A stretch of DNA of 64,000 nucleotides from Gammaproteobacteria bacterium 42_54_T18. Lineage in GTDB: Bacteria; Pseudomonadota; Gammaproteobacteria; Pseudomonadales; Ketobacteraceae. Shown in pieces: positions 1 through 8,854 of the stretch. The translations under genes and the position numbers were made by a program. The stretch spans positions 62,001 through 126,000 of the forward strand of contig MAAL01000182.1 in the NCBI GenBank assembly GCA_002163245.1, given 5' to 3'. The notes beneath the pieces were generated by a model, which searched no databases, had not been told where the DNA came from, and saw only the letters and a list, made by a program, of their open reading frames with translations. Every line of letters starts with the position of its first letter. The stretch's first letter is position 1.

Positions 1-302
1 TCCCTTGCACGCTCCACTTGAGTAACAACAGCACTGGTTCGCCACTCAGTTACTGATACCATCGATAACTGAACCGCAGTTATATTTATCGAGCGGGCCA
101 ATGTGATAGTTTTACTCGCCAGCTCATCATAATAACTGGAAATTACCGACAACCCAGCAGCCTGGCTTCCGGCTCTTAACACAATAGCGGCAGCATTTTT
201 GGCAGATATAGTCAGTTGTTTTGCAACCACCTCCGCATGAAATAACTCTGCAGCGACCGTTGCGGCAGCAATAGTTAGTTTGGTGTGGTCAATCTGTTGC
301 AT
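1..302 (-). CDS. Partial helical protein, possibly chemotaxis-protein-like
   Basis: An open minus-strand frame runs off the left edge of the window, so only the N-terminal ~100 residues are visible. The chosen ATG at 302 has an AAGAGAG-like ribosome site about 7 bases upstream. An in-frame ATG at 356 would add 18 residues but has its purine tract directly against the start codon. The visible part is Ala-rich, with no signal peptide or membrane segment and strong helical character (for example an AAAIVLRAGSQAAG stretch followed by a YYDELASKT helix). It resembles the helical bundles of soluble chemotaxis-type proteins of pseudomonads, but this is recall of pattern, not an alignment. It begins 66 bases (or 12 from the earlier ATG) after the glutaredoxin-like gene and is probably cotranscribed with it. 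Confidence 0.5.
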   Translation of the reverse strand, partial: MQQIDHTKLTIAAATVAAELFHAEVVAKQLTISAKNAAAIVLRAGSQAAGLSVISSYYDELASKTITLARSINITAVQLSMVSVTEWRTSAVVTQVERAR

Positions 303-367
303 TATCGCTCTCTTAACACTGCCATCCTTATTCTCTATTTTTATAGTAGTTGACATCCTCGGGTTTG

Positions 368-628
368 CTATCCATCAGTAAATAAAACCCTATTCACAAA
401 TTCTATTAGGTCATCCTCATTAAATGGCCAACCCAATTCATCTCCTGTTCGTTGTACTTTCAAGACAGGAATACGAACACCATACAGCTCAATTAACTCA
501 TCTGAATCCGCTATATCAATAATAACCTTCTCAAAATAATCAGGGCTTAACGCGGCGTCTATCACCCTCAAAGCCAAATCACAAAGGTGGCACGCAGAGG
601 TACTATAAACACATAGCACTTCTTTCAT
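368..628 (-). CDS. Glutaredoxin-like (DUF836-type) thioredoxin-fold protein
   Basis: An 86-residue single-domain protein with a thioredoxin-like beginning (VLCVYSTSACHLCDLA) carrying a CxxC motif at Cys13 and Cys16. This is followed by a beta strand, an acidic helix and the conserved turn before a proline (GVRIPVL, about residues 50-56), where the cis-Pro of the fold is expected. Length and motif order fit the glutaredoxin/DUF836 family, whose members are presumed dithiol-disulphide oxidoreductases in the cytoplasm; substrates are generally unknown. It lies just upstream of the partial helical gene on the same strand. A strong terminator at 664-726 separates it from the gene at 741-2159. Confidence 0.85.
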   Translation of the reverse strand: MKEVLCVYSTSACHLCDLALRVIDAALSPDYFEKVIIDIADSDELIELYGVRIPVLKVQRTGDELGWPFNEDDLIEFVNRVLFTDG

Positions 629-663
629 TTATCTATCCTCCTGTTCCATAAATAAAAAGTATA

Positions 664-726
664 AATAAAAAACACCCAATAAAAAAGGCAGTATATCACT
701 GCCTTTTTTATTGGGTGTTTTTTATT
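664..726 (-). terminator. Perfect 29-bp inverted-repeat terminator
   Basis: Two perfectly complementary 29-base arms (664-692 and 698-726) surround a 5-base loop. Each arm contains a GC-containing inner stem with an A/T tract and a second outer CACCC/GGGTG stem with another tract. It directly follows the stop codon of the minus-strand gene at 741-2159 and so ends that transcript. Because the arms are symmetric it would also work in the other direction. Confidence 0.9.
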
Positions 727-740
727 GTCTAATATCGCTA

Positions 741-2159
741 TCAACCTAGAATGCTATCAATGAACCCCTTAAAAGCATCATGTATTTGCACACCCGTTGC
801 ATCACTATCTTTTTCTCCCGTACCCTCACCTATCGCACCCTGTGACTCAGCATCATTTACTGGAATCATCTCAGATAATAGGTCACTAAAAAGTGCTTGT
901 TGATTACTGGGCTTGTTAGGATTATCTAATAATACATCATGTGACGCTAATACCTGAGCGGAAAATTCAGACAAGCGATCCATAATGCTCTGTAATGGAT
1001 TGCCACCACCGTCTCCTCCCTGCTCAGATTCAGCAACCTCTCTGTAAGTTTGCGCTACAGCAACGACTTCGCTATGGGTCATGTTCACCGCAAACGCTGC
1101 AAGCTCGTCGGAATCATAACCTACAGCCAATGCCTGCTCAAAGGCTTCACCGACATTCCCTGAATAGAACGAATCGGCAATGTCATTAACTTGTACAAAT
1201 AAATCATTTAACGCTGCCAACTCACCTTCATCCAAGTCACCCTCAACAGAGAAAGAGATATCATAATAGCTACTTTGCGTTAATTCAAACCCTGATATAG
1301 AACCTCGCGGGGTCACTTGCGACCCAGAACTGAAATCCAGGCTCTCTCCTGCTCCAACATGGATAGTCACCTTATCTCCGTCCTGAGTAACCACCTCCAT
1401 ATCAAATTGGTTGTCTTGACTAAAAAACAATGCATTTGATTGTGCAGCATACCGCTCATTGCCTTTAGATACTGAAGAGAACGCCCTTTCAATGTCCAGC
1501 GCCTTCTCTGTAACACGCTCGCTTGCTGAGGCACTAACATTTGTCGAAACACCACTGGCAATCGTCGCATCTGAATCGTCTGAACCAAACAACAACTTTT
1601 CTAGTCCGCTCATTCGCTCATCAAGCAATGACACTGTTTCGAAAAACGTATCTTTCACTTCGCCATCAAACATATCCAGAGCAGTAATGACTTCTTTGGC
1701 TTCTCTCAAGCCTTGCTCAAGGCCTTTCATTGCCTGACCAAACATTGATTGCAGTTCTTCTTCGCTTGCGCCATTTGCCCGCTCAGCCTCTATTCGAGAC
1801 TCAATAAACCCCATAATCCTATCTGTCACGGCTTCGGGTGAAAAATCATCCGAAGAAAAGCCTGTGTCCGATGCCGCAGGCGCCAATAGTTCTGCGGCCT
1901 CCGATTTAACCAAGGCCATTTGTGCATCCATTTTACTTTTCAGTTCATGTTCAACTGTTTTTTGAGCGGTATGCACATCCTGAACCGTAAACCGCTGAAT
2001 GGAGGATGCATGAGCAGAAAACGCGGCCCGGCCTGTAACAATGTGATCACTGTTACCTGGGCCCGTACCTACCCCTTTATCTGCTATTGCATCAAAAGAG
2101 CGACCATTCCCCCCTTGCAAGGGGGACTGAGAATGAAGTAATTGTCCAAGCGATATCAT
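741..2159 (-). CDS. DUF5610-like protein of unknown function
   Basis: A 472-residue acidic, Ser/Ala-rich soluble protein without signal peptide or membrane segment. I place the start at the ATG at 2159 (MISLGQLL...), which has a GAGAA ribosome site; an upstream extension would add unconvincing residues. Residues ~90-200 are highly charged and helical. Residues ~235-395 form a more conserved-looking module with the pattern LSVEGDLDEGELAALNDLFVQVNDIADSFYSG..., which I recognise as typical of DUF5610 proteins of gammaproteobacteria. Their function is unknown. The C-terminus is polar and ends with a short helix. A 16-bp palindrome (2110-2125) lies within the N-terminal codons. Confidence 0.6.
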   Translation of the reverse strand: MISLGQLLHSQSPLQGGNGRSFDAIADKGVGTGPGNSDHIVTGRAAFSAHASSIQRFTVQDVHTAQKTVEHELKSKMDAQMALVKSEAAELLAPAASDTGFSSDDFSPEAVTDRIMGFIESRIEAERANGASEEELQSMFGQAMKGLEQGLREAKEVITALDMFDGEVKDTFFETVSLLDERMSGLEKLLFGSDDSDATIASGVSTNVSASASERVTEKALDIERAFSSVSKGNERYAAQSNALFFSQDNQFDMEVVTQDGDKVTIHVGAGESLDFSSGSQVTPRGSISGFELTQSSYYDISFSVEGDLDEGELAALNDLFVQVNDIADSFYSGNVGEAFEQALAVGYDSDELAAFAVNMTHSEVVAVAQTYREVAESEQGGDGGGNPLQSIMDRLSEFSAQVLASHDVLLDNPNKPSNQQALFSDLLSEMIPVNDAESQGAIGEGTGEKDSDATGVQIHDAFKGFIDSILG

Positions 2160-2490
2160 AATAATGTTCTCGCAAGTGAGATGAGGAGGATAATGCTGCC
2201 AGAGCTTTAGCAAAGCTTACTATTTTTTGACTTTCCAAAAGTCGTGACTCTATTAAAGACTACTATCGGCAACTTTCCGTCATTCTTTAGTATTTAGGGA
2301 TAATTTTTTCTTCCTCTATCGGAGAGCAGCCCTATCAAGGGGTGCAGCATTTGCTGACAACATGGCAAGAAAGTCGCATAAGCCTATTATTAGTCCATAA
2401 TGTTATTATAGCGTAGTTGTACTCCATCAATGTATGACGCCGCTATATGCAATAAAAGGTAGTGAAGTAAAACAAAGAGATTTTTTTCCT
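2160..2490. other. Divergent intergenic region
   Basis: The 331 bases between two divergently transcribed genes must hold both promoters. The only structure I see is a short AGCTTT-AGC-AAAGCT hairpin (2203-2217) near the DUF5610-like gene. No small open frame with a convincing ribosome site was found. Confidence 0.4.
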
Positions 2491-4005
2491 ATGAGCCAGG
2501 TTGAACTACTTATTTTCGTTTTCGCCCAGGTGGCGTGCTTTTTTGTCGCAGCAGTGGTGATTTTAGCACTATTGCTACGCCGTCAAAAAAAGTCCATCTC
2601 CCGACTACAGCTAATGCTGGCGGGTTACCAAGAGGAAGCCAGTGGCGAGACACTGATCAAGCAACTACAACTTGCGATTGATGACACGACAGCTCATTGC
2701 GCCCAAGAAACCATAACGTTACGTCCCGAAGCTACCGCAGAAGATCAGGCTGTTTCACTGCGATATGCGGCTCTAACCTACGAGTTGCGTTTGTTGCAAT
2801 CCAATAACGGTGAAGTCACTCCGTGGCGAACCATTATTCAACCCTACACCGAACTTGCAAAATTATATTACGACCACATCCAATCCATCCCCGACAAAGT
2901 AAAGGTCAAATTCAAGGGGCAAATGGCAGATATGGACAAAGAACACCAACGACTTGAAGGTAACATCAAACAACTGAGTGGTGATTTAAAACAGCTCTCA
3001 CCAATCCAAGATTTTTTTAATCAAGGATTTGACGACACTGCATCAAAAAATGATATTGAATTAAGCCTCCATAACTCACTCGTTGCATTATGCGATACCG
3101 TTGAACACGCTGAAGGTCTAAGGGAAGTAGTTTACCTTATTCATGAAGCCTATTACGATCACGGTAATTCCACATCTGAAAGCACAACTATTCAACCAAC
3201 CCAAGCCCCTCCGCCAAGCGCAGAGCCTGGTAAACATACCGTTGCTCTCAACAACATCATTACTGAACAAAACAAGCTAATCCATAACTTGCGAACCCAA
3301 CTTATCCAAACAGATGAGCTTGAAGGGGGTAGCGAGTTGATGGCTCACCTTGATGTTCTTGAGCAAAATTTTAAAGCCGCTCAAATCCAAATCGGTCAAC
3401 TCGAAGCACAACTTAAAGAAGCTATAGAAAATGCCGGAGCAGATAGTAGTGAAGGCGGCCAAGACGATGATCATGAGTATTCCCAAAATGAGATGTTTGA
3501 ATTAATAGAGCAATTCACCGAGGAAAGTGCGGAGATGGTAGAACGACTGCACATGCTTCAAAACCAGAACAAAAAATATAGCAAAGAAAATGATGACTTA
3601 CGAGAGCAACTGGAAACAACCACTGAACCAGGTGACGACGGGGAAGAAGCTAAACCTTTAGTCGCAGGGTTACAAATGAAGCTTGAATCGCAAAACAACG
3701 AGATATTACAGCTACAAAAAGAATTTAAAGACGTAGAAGATAAGTACTTAGCATTATACGAAGAAACCATGGCAGACATGATAGGCATGTCTCCAACCGA
3801 CACTGAAACACAAGAAAATGCCAATACAACGTCCAATACAAGTGCCGAAGATATCGTCACAGACAGCTCCGACATTGATGATCTTCTAGCGAATGCCAAT
3901 AACAGCAAACCGAATAATAACGATAAAGAAAGCGAAAATATTGTTACCGACACATCAGACATTGACGACATTCTTGCAAGTGCCAATCTAGACAAAAAAT
4001 CGTAG
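2491..4005 (+). CDS. Membrane-anchored coiled-coil protein with duplicated C-terminal motif
   Basis: I do not recognise the family. From the ATG at 2491 the product is 504 residues; an upstream ATG at 2434 would put 19 polar residues in front of the membrane helix. A single hydrophobic segment (residues ~5-28) is followed by basic residues, suggesting an inner-membrane anchor with the rest in the cytoplasm. Residues ~150-440 contain long Gln/Glu/Leu-rich heptad-like stretches, broken by a Pro-rich linker (TQAPPPSAEPGK). The last ~55 residues carry two copies of a motif of the form IVTD-S/T-SDIDD-L/I-LA-N/S-AN, separated by an Asn-rich spacer. The motif recalls the short acidic DIDxLL peptides at the ends of flagellar switch proteins, but I do not claim homology. 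It converges on the next coiled-coil gene. Confidence 0.75.
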   Translation: MSQVELLIFVFAQVACFFVAAVVILALLLRRQKKSISRLQLMLAGYQEEASGETLIKQLQLAIDDTTAHCAQETITLRPEATAEDQAVSLRYAALTYELRLLQSNNGEVTPWRTIIQPYTELAKLYYDHIQSIPDKVKVKFKGQMADMDKEHQRLEGNIKQLSGDLKQLSPIQDFFNQGFDDTASKNDIELSLHNSLVALCDTVEHAEGLREVVYLIHEAYYDHGNSTSESTTIQPTQAPPPSAEPGKHTVALNNIITEQNKLIHNLRTQLIQTDELEGGSELMAHLDVLEQNFKAAQIQIGQLEAQLKEAIENAGADSSEGGQDDDHEYSQNEMFELIEQFTEESAEMVERLHMLQNQNKKYSKENDDLREQLETTTEPGDDGEEAKPLVAGLQMKLESQNNEILQLQKEFKDVEDKYLALYEETMADMIGMSPTDTETQENANTTSNTSAEDIVTDSSDIDDLLANANNSKPNNNDKESENIVTDTSDIDDILASANLDKKS

Positions 4006-4041
4006 TGGCACCTACCCTATTACGCCTAACATCTCTACACG

Positions 4042-5652
4042 TTACCTTTTTATCGTCGCCGCAACCCGGCTGATATTTTTCACAAACCCAGGGTCAATTA
4101 ACTCATCTTTGTTCATTAAAATAGTCATCGCATCTTCAACTTTCTTCATGATACCACTCAATTTTATGCTCTTCGGATCTCCTGGCGCGACACCTAACGT
4201 CGTTCGTAGCTCAACGCCAAAGTTCTGCATCACACGACTACTAATTAACTTATTCTTATTCAAGTTTGCATCTAGCCTTGCAAACACATCATTGCTACGC
4301 AGAATTAGCTGTTCCATTTGTTTTTTCTGTCGTTCTGCCCCACCAGCTAGCACAATTAAGTTCAAACTCGCTGCAGCACCTTGCATCAACGTTCCAAGGT
4401 TATCCTTAAGCCGCCCGCATTTCTCTACGTCGTTGATAGGCATACCTTCCGCCATCAATGCACATTCGCCTTCAAAAATAAAATAATTGGTTTTATCACT
4501 GGCAATTTTACCTTTTGATTCCATTGTGGTGAATCGTTCTTCAACATCACTGGGTACATTGCCTTGATTAAAGTAGATGTACTCACGACCAACCTTTACC
4601 CTAAGCGTAGGGTTAACCCCATATGTTCCGACTGACCTAACCACTTCATTACCCAATTTATCCAACGAACCACAACGAAAACCGGTCAACATAAACAAAA
4701 TAACAATACCTAAATCAGAATTAGCCATAAATGCATTATAAGCTGCATCAGAGGTAGACTCTAATTCACGCTCTAAGCCTGAAACCCGAAGCTGGAGTGA
4801 CTCCATATCACCTGCCACCGTTTCCACGACACGTCGCTCTACGCTTTCAGCCATTTGGCTATCAATATCCGCCGACTTATCATCAGCATTCTCTCCAGCC
4901 GCGCTGATGTCTTTTTGCTCGCCACTCTGAGTCACCTGCGATCTCTGTGCTGCATCAAGTGCAATTTTAAGTTGCAGGTTTTCTTCAGACATATTTTCCA
5001 AACGGCTCCGCAATGACTGCATTTCTTCAAGCATTTCTTTCGATGGTCCACCATCTGAGCTCTTGTCATTTAGCGCTTTAACATAATTCTTTTCACGTTT
5101 TGCATATTCTTTTATTGTTTTCTCTAACTGACTGATCACGTTGCGTTGAATATTGGCAACATCCCCAGAACCATCATATTGTGACCGGTGATCATGTACT
5201 TCATTCTCATCGTTACGAATACTGTCAACTTCTCTCGAAATCTTGTCATTCAATTCAAAAAAGAATTTCCTAAAACGCTCCGAATTATCTAGACGTTCAC
5301 GATAAATCTGCATCAGGGCGTCCACCCGATTATCTTGCACATTGGCGTCCATGCTTTGTACAAATTTTTCATGGGTGGAATACGCTAATACAATCGGTTG
5401 AATACGCGCTCGAATAATGCGCCAAAAATTGGGATCTTCGGGGTTAAATGGCAAAGCAGAACGTTCTGCCTGTAAGAAGTTACATCGCAACACAGCCACT
5501 TGATTATCCATCACATCGTCAGGATCCAGCAACAGTGTATCCTCGACACCCAAACCTGTCATACGCTGCTTGGTATAATCAATACTTTCATTAATGTAAT
5601 CGATAGCCGGAAGCCTGCCCTGAAAACGCAGTTTCCTATCAAAAGAATTCAT
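4042..5652 (-). CDS. Large coiled-coil protein of unknown function
   Basis: A 536-residue soluble protein that I cannot assign to a family. Residues 1-150 look globular, with a conserved-looking FLQAERSALPFNPEDPNFWRIIRARIQP segment. Residues ~165-320 are coiled-coil (EKTIKEYAKREKNYVKALNDK, MLEEMQSLRSRLENM) with a Ser/Gln-rich break. Residues ~320-536 form a second globular region with a mix of strands and helices. No enzymatic motif, signal peptide or membrane helix is evident. It follows rlmKL on the same strand after 87 bases and could be read through from it. The length and intact frame over 1.6 kb support a real gene. Confidence 0.75.
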   Translation of the reverse strand: MNSFDRKLRFQGRLPAIDYINESIDYTKQRMTGLGVEDTLLLDPDDVMDNQVAVLRCNFLQAERSALPFNPEDPNFWRIIRARIQPIVLAYSTHEKFVQSMDANVQDNRVDALMQIYRERLDNSERFRKFFFELNDKISREVDSIRNDENEVHDHRSQYDGSGDVANIQRNVISQLEKTIKEYAKREKNYVKALNDKSSDGGPSKEMLEEMQSLRSRLENMSEENLQLKIALDAAQRSQVTQSGEQKDISAAGENADDKSADIDSQMAESVERRVVETVAGDMESLQLRVSGLERELESTSDAAYNAFMANSDLGIVILFMLTGFRCGSLDKLGNEVVRSVGTYGVNPTLRVKVGREYIYFNQGNVPSDVEERFTTMESKGKIASDKTNYFIFEGECALMAEGMPINDVEKCGRLKDNLGTLMQGAAASLNLIVLAGGAERQKKQMEQLILRSNDVFARLDANLNKNKLISSRVMQNFGVELRTTLGVAPGDPKSIKLSGIMKKVEDAMTILMNKDELIDPGFVKNISRVAATIKR

Positions 5653-5739
5653 CTACTAAGCCTATTGGTTCTTTTTGACCTCTTTTCAATAGCTTAGCAG
5701 ATGATACGAATAGCGCCCGTACCGCTACCCATCTACACC

Positions 5740-7899
5740 TCAGAGATGCTCAATTAACCAACAACGGTGGATAGGTTTTCCTCGATCGAAGTCTAAACCA
5801 ATACTCAACTTAGTAATTTCTTCAACCTTAAAATTCCTGCTAACCCTTTCATCTAATTCAAATTTTCGATAGTTGTTAGAGAAAACCAAGGTACCACCAT
5901 GCTCCAAACGTTTCATCGCCAGTTCAATTAAGCGCAGGTGGTCATCCTGGATATCCATATGTTTCCCCATTTTCTTCGAATTTGAAAATGTAGGGGGATC
6001 CATAAAAATCAAATCATACTGTTCTTGGCATTTCATTAACCAAATACCGCAATCAGCCCGCTCAATTTTGTGAGCTTCTTCTGAAAACCCATTCAGTAAT
6101 AAGTTCGATCGAGCCCAATCTACATAGGTATTCGACATGTCCACCGTTGTTGTGTGTTTTGCACCACCCCAGGCAGCATGTACAGATGCTGTTCCCGTAT
6201 AAGCGTACAGATTCAAAAAGCGCTTACCTTTCGCATTCTGCTGAACCCACAAGCGCATAGGACGATGATCCAAGAACAACCCTGTATCTAAATAATCATG
6301 GAAATTCAGCAATAGGCGCGGCCCATGTTCGGCTACTTCATATAACTTTGAGTCACTATTAAGCTTCTGATATTGTGTTTTACCCTTCTGCTTAGAACGG
6401 GTTTTCACAAACACGTAACGTTTATTCACCCCAAATGTTGCTGACAATGCATCTACGGCAATAGATAACCGATGCGCAGCTTTCTTTTCATCAATGGTTT
6501 TTGGGGCTTTATACTCTTGAACATGGAAATAGCCATCATACCAATCAACTGCAACGTTATATTCCGGCATATCTGCATCGTACAAACGATAACTGGCAAT
6601 GTCGTTTTTCTTAATCCACTTCGCAAGTTTACGAAAGTTCTTTTTCAAACGATTGGAGAAATCAGCCCCCTCACCTTCCACAGAAGCATCTCTTAAGGAT
6701 AATGCATGAGCGATAGGTAGTATTGCCTTAGTGTCGACAGGCACGTTGGAGAGCCTTAAATAGCACCGTATAGGCCCATTATATAAACGTATTGTTTCTA
6801 ACTGCTCTAAGCCCATGGTATCGAGGAACTCAATACCGTTACTAATGATTGCCGTTTTCCAGCCCGCACAATGCTGCCCAAAGGTTCTCCCCATACAACG
6901 ATAAAGGTACATCAACTGATCGCCTTGCCCTAAACGCTCGCCATAGGGGGGGTTACATAGAATAACCCCAGACTCAGCATCGTTCTTAGGCAAGGTAAAT
7001 TGCGCAAGCTCACGTCGTTCGATATGTATTTTTCCAAACAACCCAGCTCTTTGGACATTATTGATCGCTACTCGCACAACTTCTTTATCTGCATCATAAC
7101 CACGTAATGCTGGCCAAGCCTTTGACATGCCCAATGTGCGTCGCTCTTGAGCCTCTTTCTGCAACGATTGCCAAAGCTCTTCGTCATGCTGCTTCCAGCG
7201 CTGGAAACCAAAATAATCACGACCTAACCCTGGCGCTATATCTCCAATCACCATAGCTGCTTCAACAAGCAGCGTGCCCGAACCACACATAGGATCAACT
7301 ATCTGACCAACCCCCTCACTATTCACCCCAGCAGCGGCAACAACTGCTGCTGCCAGTGTTTCTTTTAGAGGCGCCTGCCCAGCTTCAGTTCGATAACCCC
7401 GTAAATGCAACGGGGCACCAGAGAAATCAATACTGATAGTTGCTTTGCCGGCGGCGCGAAACAAAAATATCATCACATCTGGTCGCGTCTTCTGAATGGA
7501 AGGGCGCTGCTTTTGGTTGCGCGTAAAACGATCAACTATCGCATCTTTGAGTTTTAGCGCTAAATAATGGCTATTCTCTTTCTCATCTTGCGCTACTGCA
7601 CACTGCACTGCCATGGTGCCATTTTCATCAATATGATCACTCCAAGGCAACATGGTGGCTTGCTCATAGAGGTCATCACTATCGCCTGCCGAAAAATGTG
7701 ACAGAGTTCTCAAAACGCGAGATCCAAGTCGGCTCCAAAGGCAAAGCCGATAAGCGGTTTCGAGATCCGCCAGACAGTGGACGGCACCGGGTACTACCTC
7801 ACACTTTTGCCCTCCAAGCGTCTGAATTTCTTCTAATAATAAATTTTCAACCCCTCCTGCGCAGGTGACAACGTAAGGGTTTAATGAGGCGGTAGACAT
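5740..7899 (-). CDS. rlmL: Bifunctional 23S rRNA methyltransferase RlmKL
   Basis: A 719-residue fused enzyme of the RlmKL (YcbY) family, which makes m2G2445 and m7G2069 in 23S rRNA during 50S assembly. The N-terminal ~160 residues contain the THUMP RNA-binding region. The first methyltransferase half (RlmL) has an SAM-binding region with IVDPMCGSGTLLVEAA and the catalytic N316-P-P-Y319. The second half (RlmK) has LNLYAYTGTASVHAA for SAM binding and D634-P-P-T637. The length matches the usual ~700 residues. The gene is divergent from rmf, a pairing seen in many gammaproteobacteria, and both products act on the ribosome. Confidence 0.97.
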   Translation of the reverse strand: MSTASLNPYVVTCAGGVENLLLEEIQTLGGQKCEVVPGAVHCLADLETAYRLCLWSRLGSRVLRTLSHFSAGDSDDLYEQATMLPWSDHIDENGTMAVQCAVAQDEKENSHYLALKLKDAIVDRFTRNQKQRPSIQKTRPDVMIFLFRAAGKATISIDFSGAPLHLRGYRTEAGQAPLKETLAAAVVAAAGVNSEGVGQIVDPMCGSGTLLVEAAMVIGDIAPGLGRDYFGFQRWKQHDEELWQSLQKEAQERRTLGMSKAWPALRGYDADKEVVRVAINNVQRAGLFGKIHIERRELAQFTLPKNDAESGVILCNPPYGERLGQGDQLMYLYRCMGRTFGQHCAGWKTAIISNGIEFLDTMGLEQLETIRLYNGPIRCYLRLSNVPVDTKAILPIAHALSLRDASVEGEGADFSNRLKKNFRKLAKWIKKNDIASYRLYDADMPEYNVAVDWYDGYFHVQEYKAPKTIDEKKAAHRLSIAVDALSATFGVNKRYVFVKTRSKQKGKTQYQKLNSDSKLYEVAEHGPRLLLNFHDYLDTGLFLDHRPMRLWVQQNAKGKRFLNLYAYTGTASVHAAWGGAKHTTTVDMSNTYVDWARSNLLLNGFSEEAHKIERADCGIWLMKCQEQYDLIFMDPPTFSNSKKMGKHMDIQDDHLRLIELAMKRLEHGGTLVFSNNYRKFELDERVSRNFKVEEITKLSIGLDFDRGKPIHRCWLIEHL

Positions 7900-8396
7900 A
7901 GCATTTCCTAGCTTTCATCAGCATAACGCTGGGGTTAATTCAATATTTTTCAAACAGTTATATCGTATATTACGACTTTTTACGGCGTTTTTTGTCTATT
8001 CCAAGCAATACTATAAAAATCGGTTTTTTATGCTTTTTTATTAGAAGACAAAGCATCAAAAATTCGATATTTATATAGTGTCTCCCAAACAAACACATCA
8101 CAGGAGGTTAGCAGGAGCGTTTGCAAACTGTCACGGTTTTAAGCCATTGTGTTTTTTACTGTTTAAGTTTCTGGCGTAAAGTTTAATTGTAGTTACTCTT
8201 AATTGTACGCGTTACAACAAACGTTATAACGCACGCTTTGATAAGCACTTAAAAAGAGTATTTTAACGTAGTTATAAAAGTAGTTATGAAACATGTTTGT
8301 TAAACATGTTTCATAACAATTAATCATCACTATTACTCGTTGCAATTTTACAGTTATTGCACTGAAACACAGCAGCAATAACGAGGACACCGTTTT
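7900..8396. other. Long rlmKL-rmf divergent intergenic region
   Basis: About 500 bases without a credible coding frame separate the divergent rlmKL and rmf genes. The region is AT-rich with several poly-T runs. Its most notable element is the perfect inverted repeat listed separately at 8283-8317, which lies in the likely rmf leader. Promoters for both genes must be here, but I could not pick a single convincing -35/-10 pair. Confidence 0.5.
8283..8317 (+). promoter_or_regulatory. Perfect inverted repeat upstream of rmf
   Basis: Two 16-base arms, GTTATGAAACATGTTT and its exact complement, flank a 3-base spacer about 80 bases before the rmf start codon. Each arm contains the palindrome AAACATGTTT, so the element is also a pair of tandem palindromes. 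It could be a double operator for a dimeric regulator or a strong hairpin in the rmf mRNA leader. There is no T-run directly after it, so a simple terminator is less likely. Confidence 0.65.
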
Positions 8397-8603
8397 ATGA
8401 GAAGACAGAAGCGAGACAAGTCTAATCGCGCTTACTCCCGCGGACACAGTGCCGGACTACAGGGAAAGTCAAAAGAACAATGCCCATACACAGATGTTAC
8501 AACTCGACAATTTTGGTTAAATGGTTGGCGCGATGGGCGAACCGACCAATGGCAAGGCTTTACCGGCGTTTCCGGTATTCATAAAATTGCAAATATCGGA
8601 TAA
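8397..8603 (+). CDS. rmf: Ribosome modulation factor
   Basis: A 68-residue basic protein. Residues 1-47 closely follow E. coli RMF in order and spacing: MRRQKRDKSNRAYSRGHSAG, then GKSKEQCPY and WLNGWRDGR. RMF binds the 30S subunit near the anti-Shine-Dalgarno region and drives 70S ribosomes into inactive 100S dimers in stationary phase or starvation. The start ATG follows a GAGG ribosome site. The protein is about 13 residues longer than the E. coli form, with a C-terminal tail ending in HKIANIG. A rho-independent terminator lies at 8785-8813, about 180 bases downstream, leaving an unusually long 3' untranslated region. Confidence 0.96.
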   Translation: MRRQKRDKSNRAYSRGHSAGLQGKSKEQCPYTDVTTRQFWLNGWRDGRTDQWQGFTGVSGIHKIANIG

Positions 8604-8784
8604 TTCAGATTTCAGCGATTTTCGCCTGTGCAACCTTTCCCCCTTCGTGGCTTGATTGGTGCACCGGACTCGATTAAACCGAATAGGGCACGCGTTAGTT
8701 CTATAGAGGATAGAATGAATGCCCACAGCAAACTATATAACGGATGGCGTATTGTCACCCCGTAGGGCTTCGAGCCTGAAATAC

Positions 8785-8813
8785 AAGGCAACTTCAGGCG
8801 AAGTTGCCTTTTT
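8785..8813 (+). terminator. Rho-independent terminator after rmf
   Basis: An 11-bp perfect stem (AAGGCAACTTC and complement, loop AGGC) is followed by five T residues in total (8809-8813). It lies on the rmf side and ends the rmf transcript. It is about 40 bases before the stop codon of pyrD, which is on the opposite strand. Confidence 0.9.
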
Positions 8814-8854
8814 CAGTTTATAACCCCGGCATTCTTAGATTCGAGCCCTATTAT

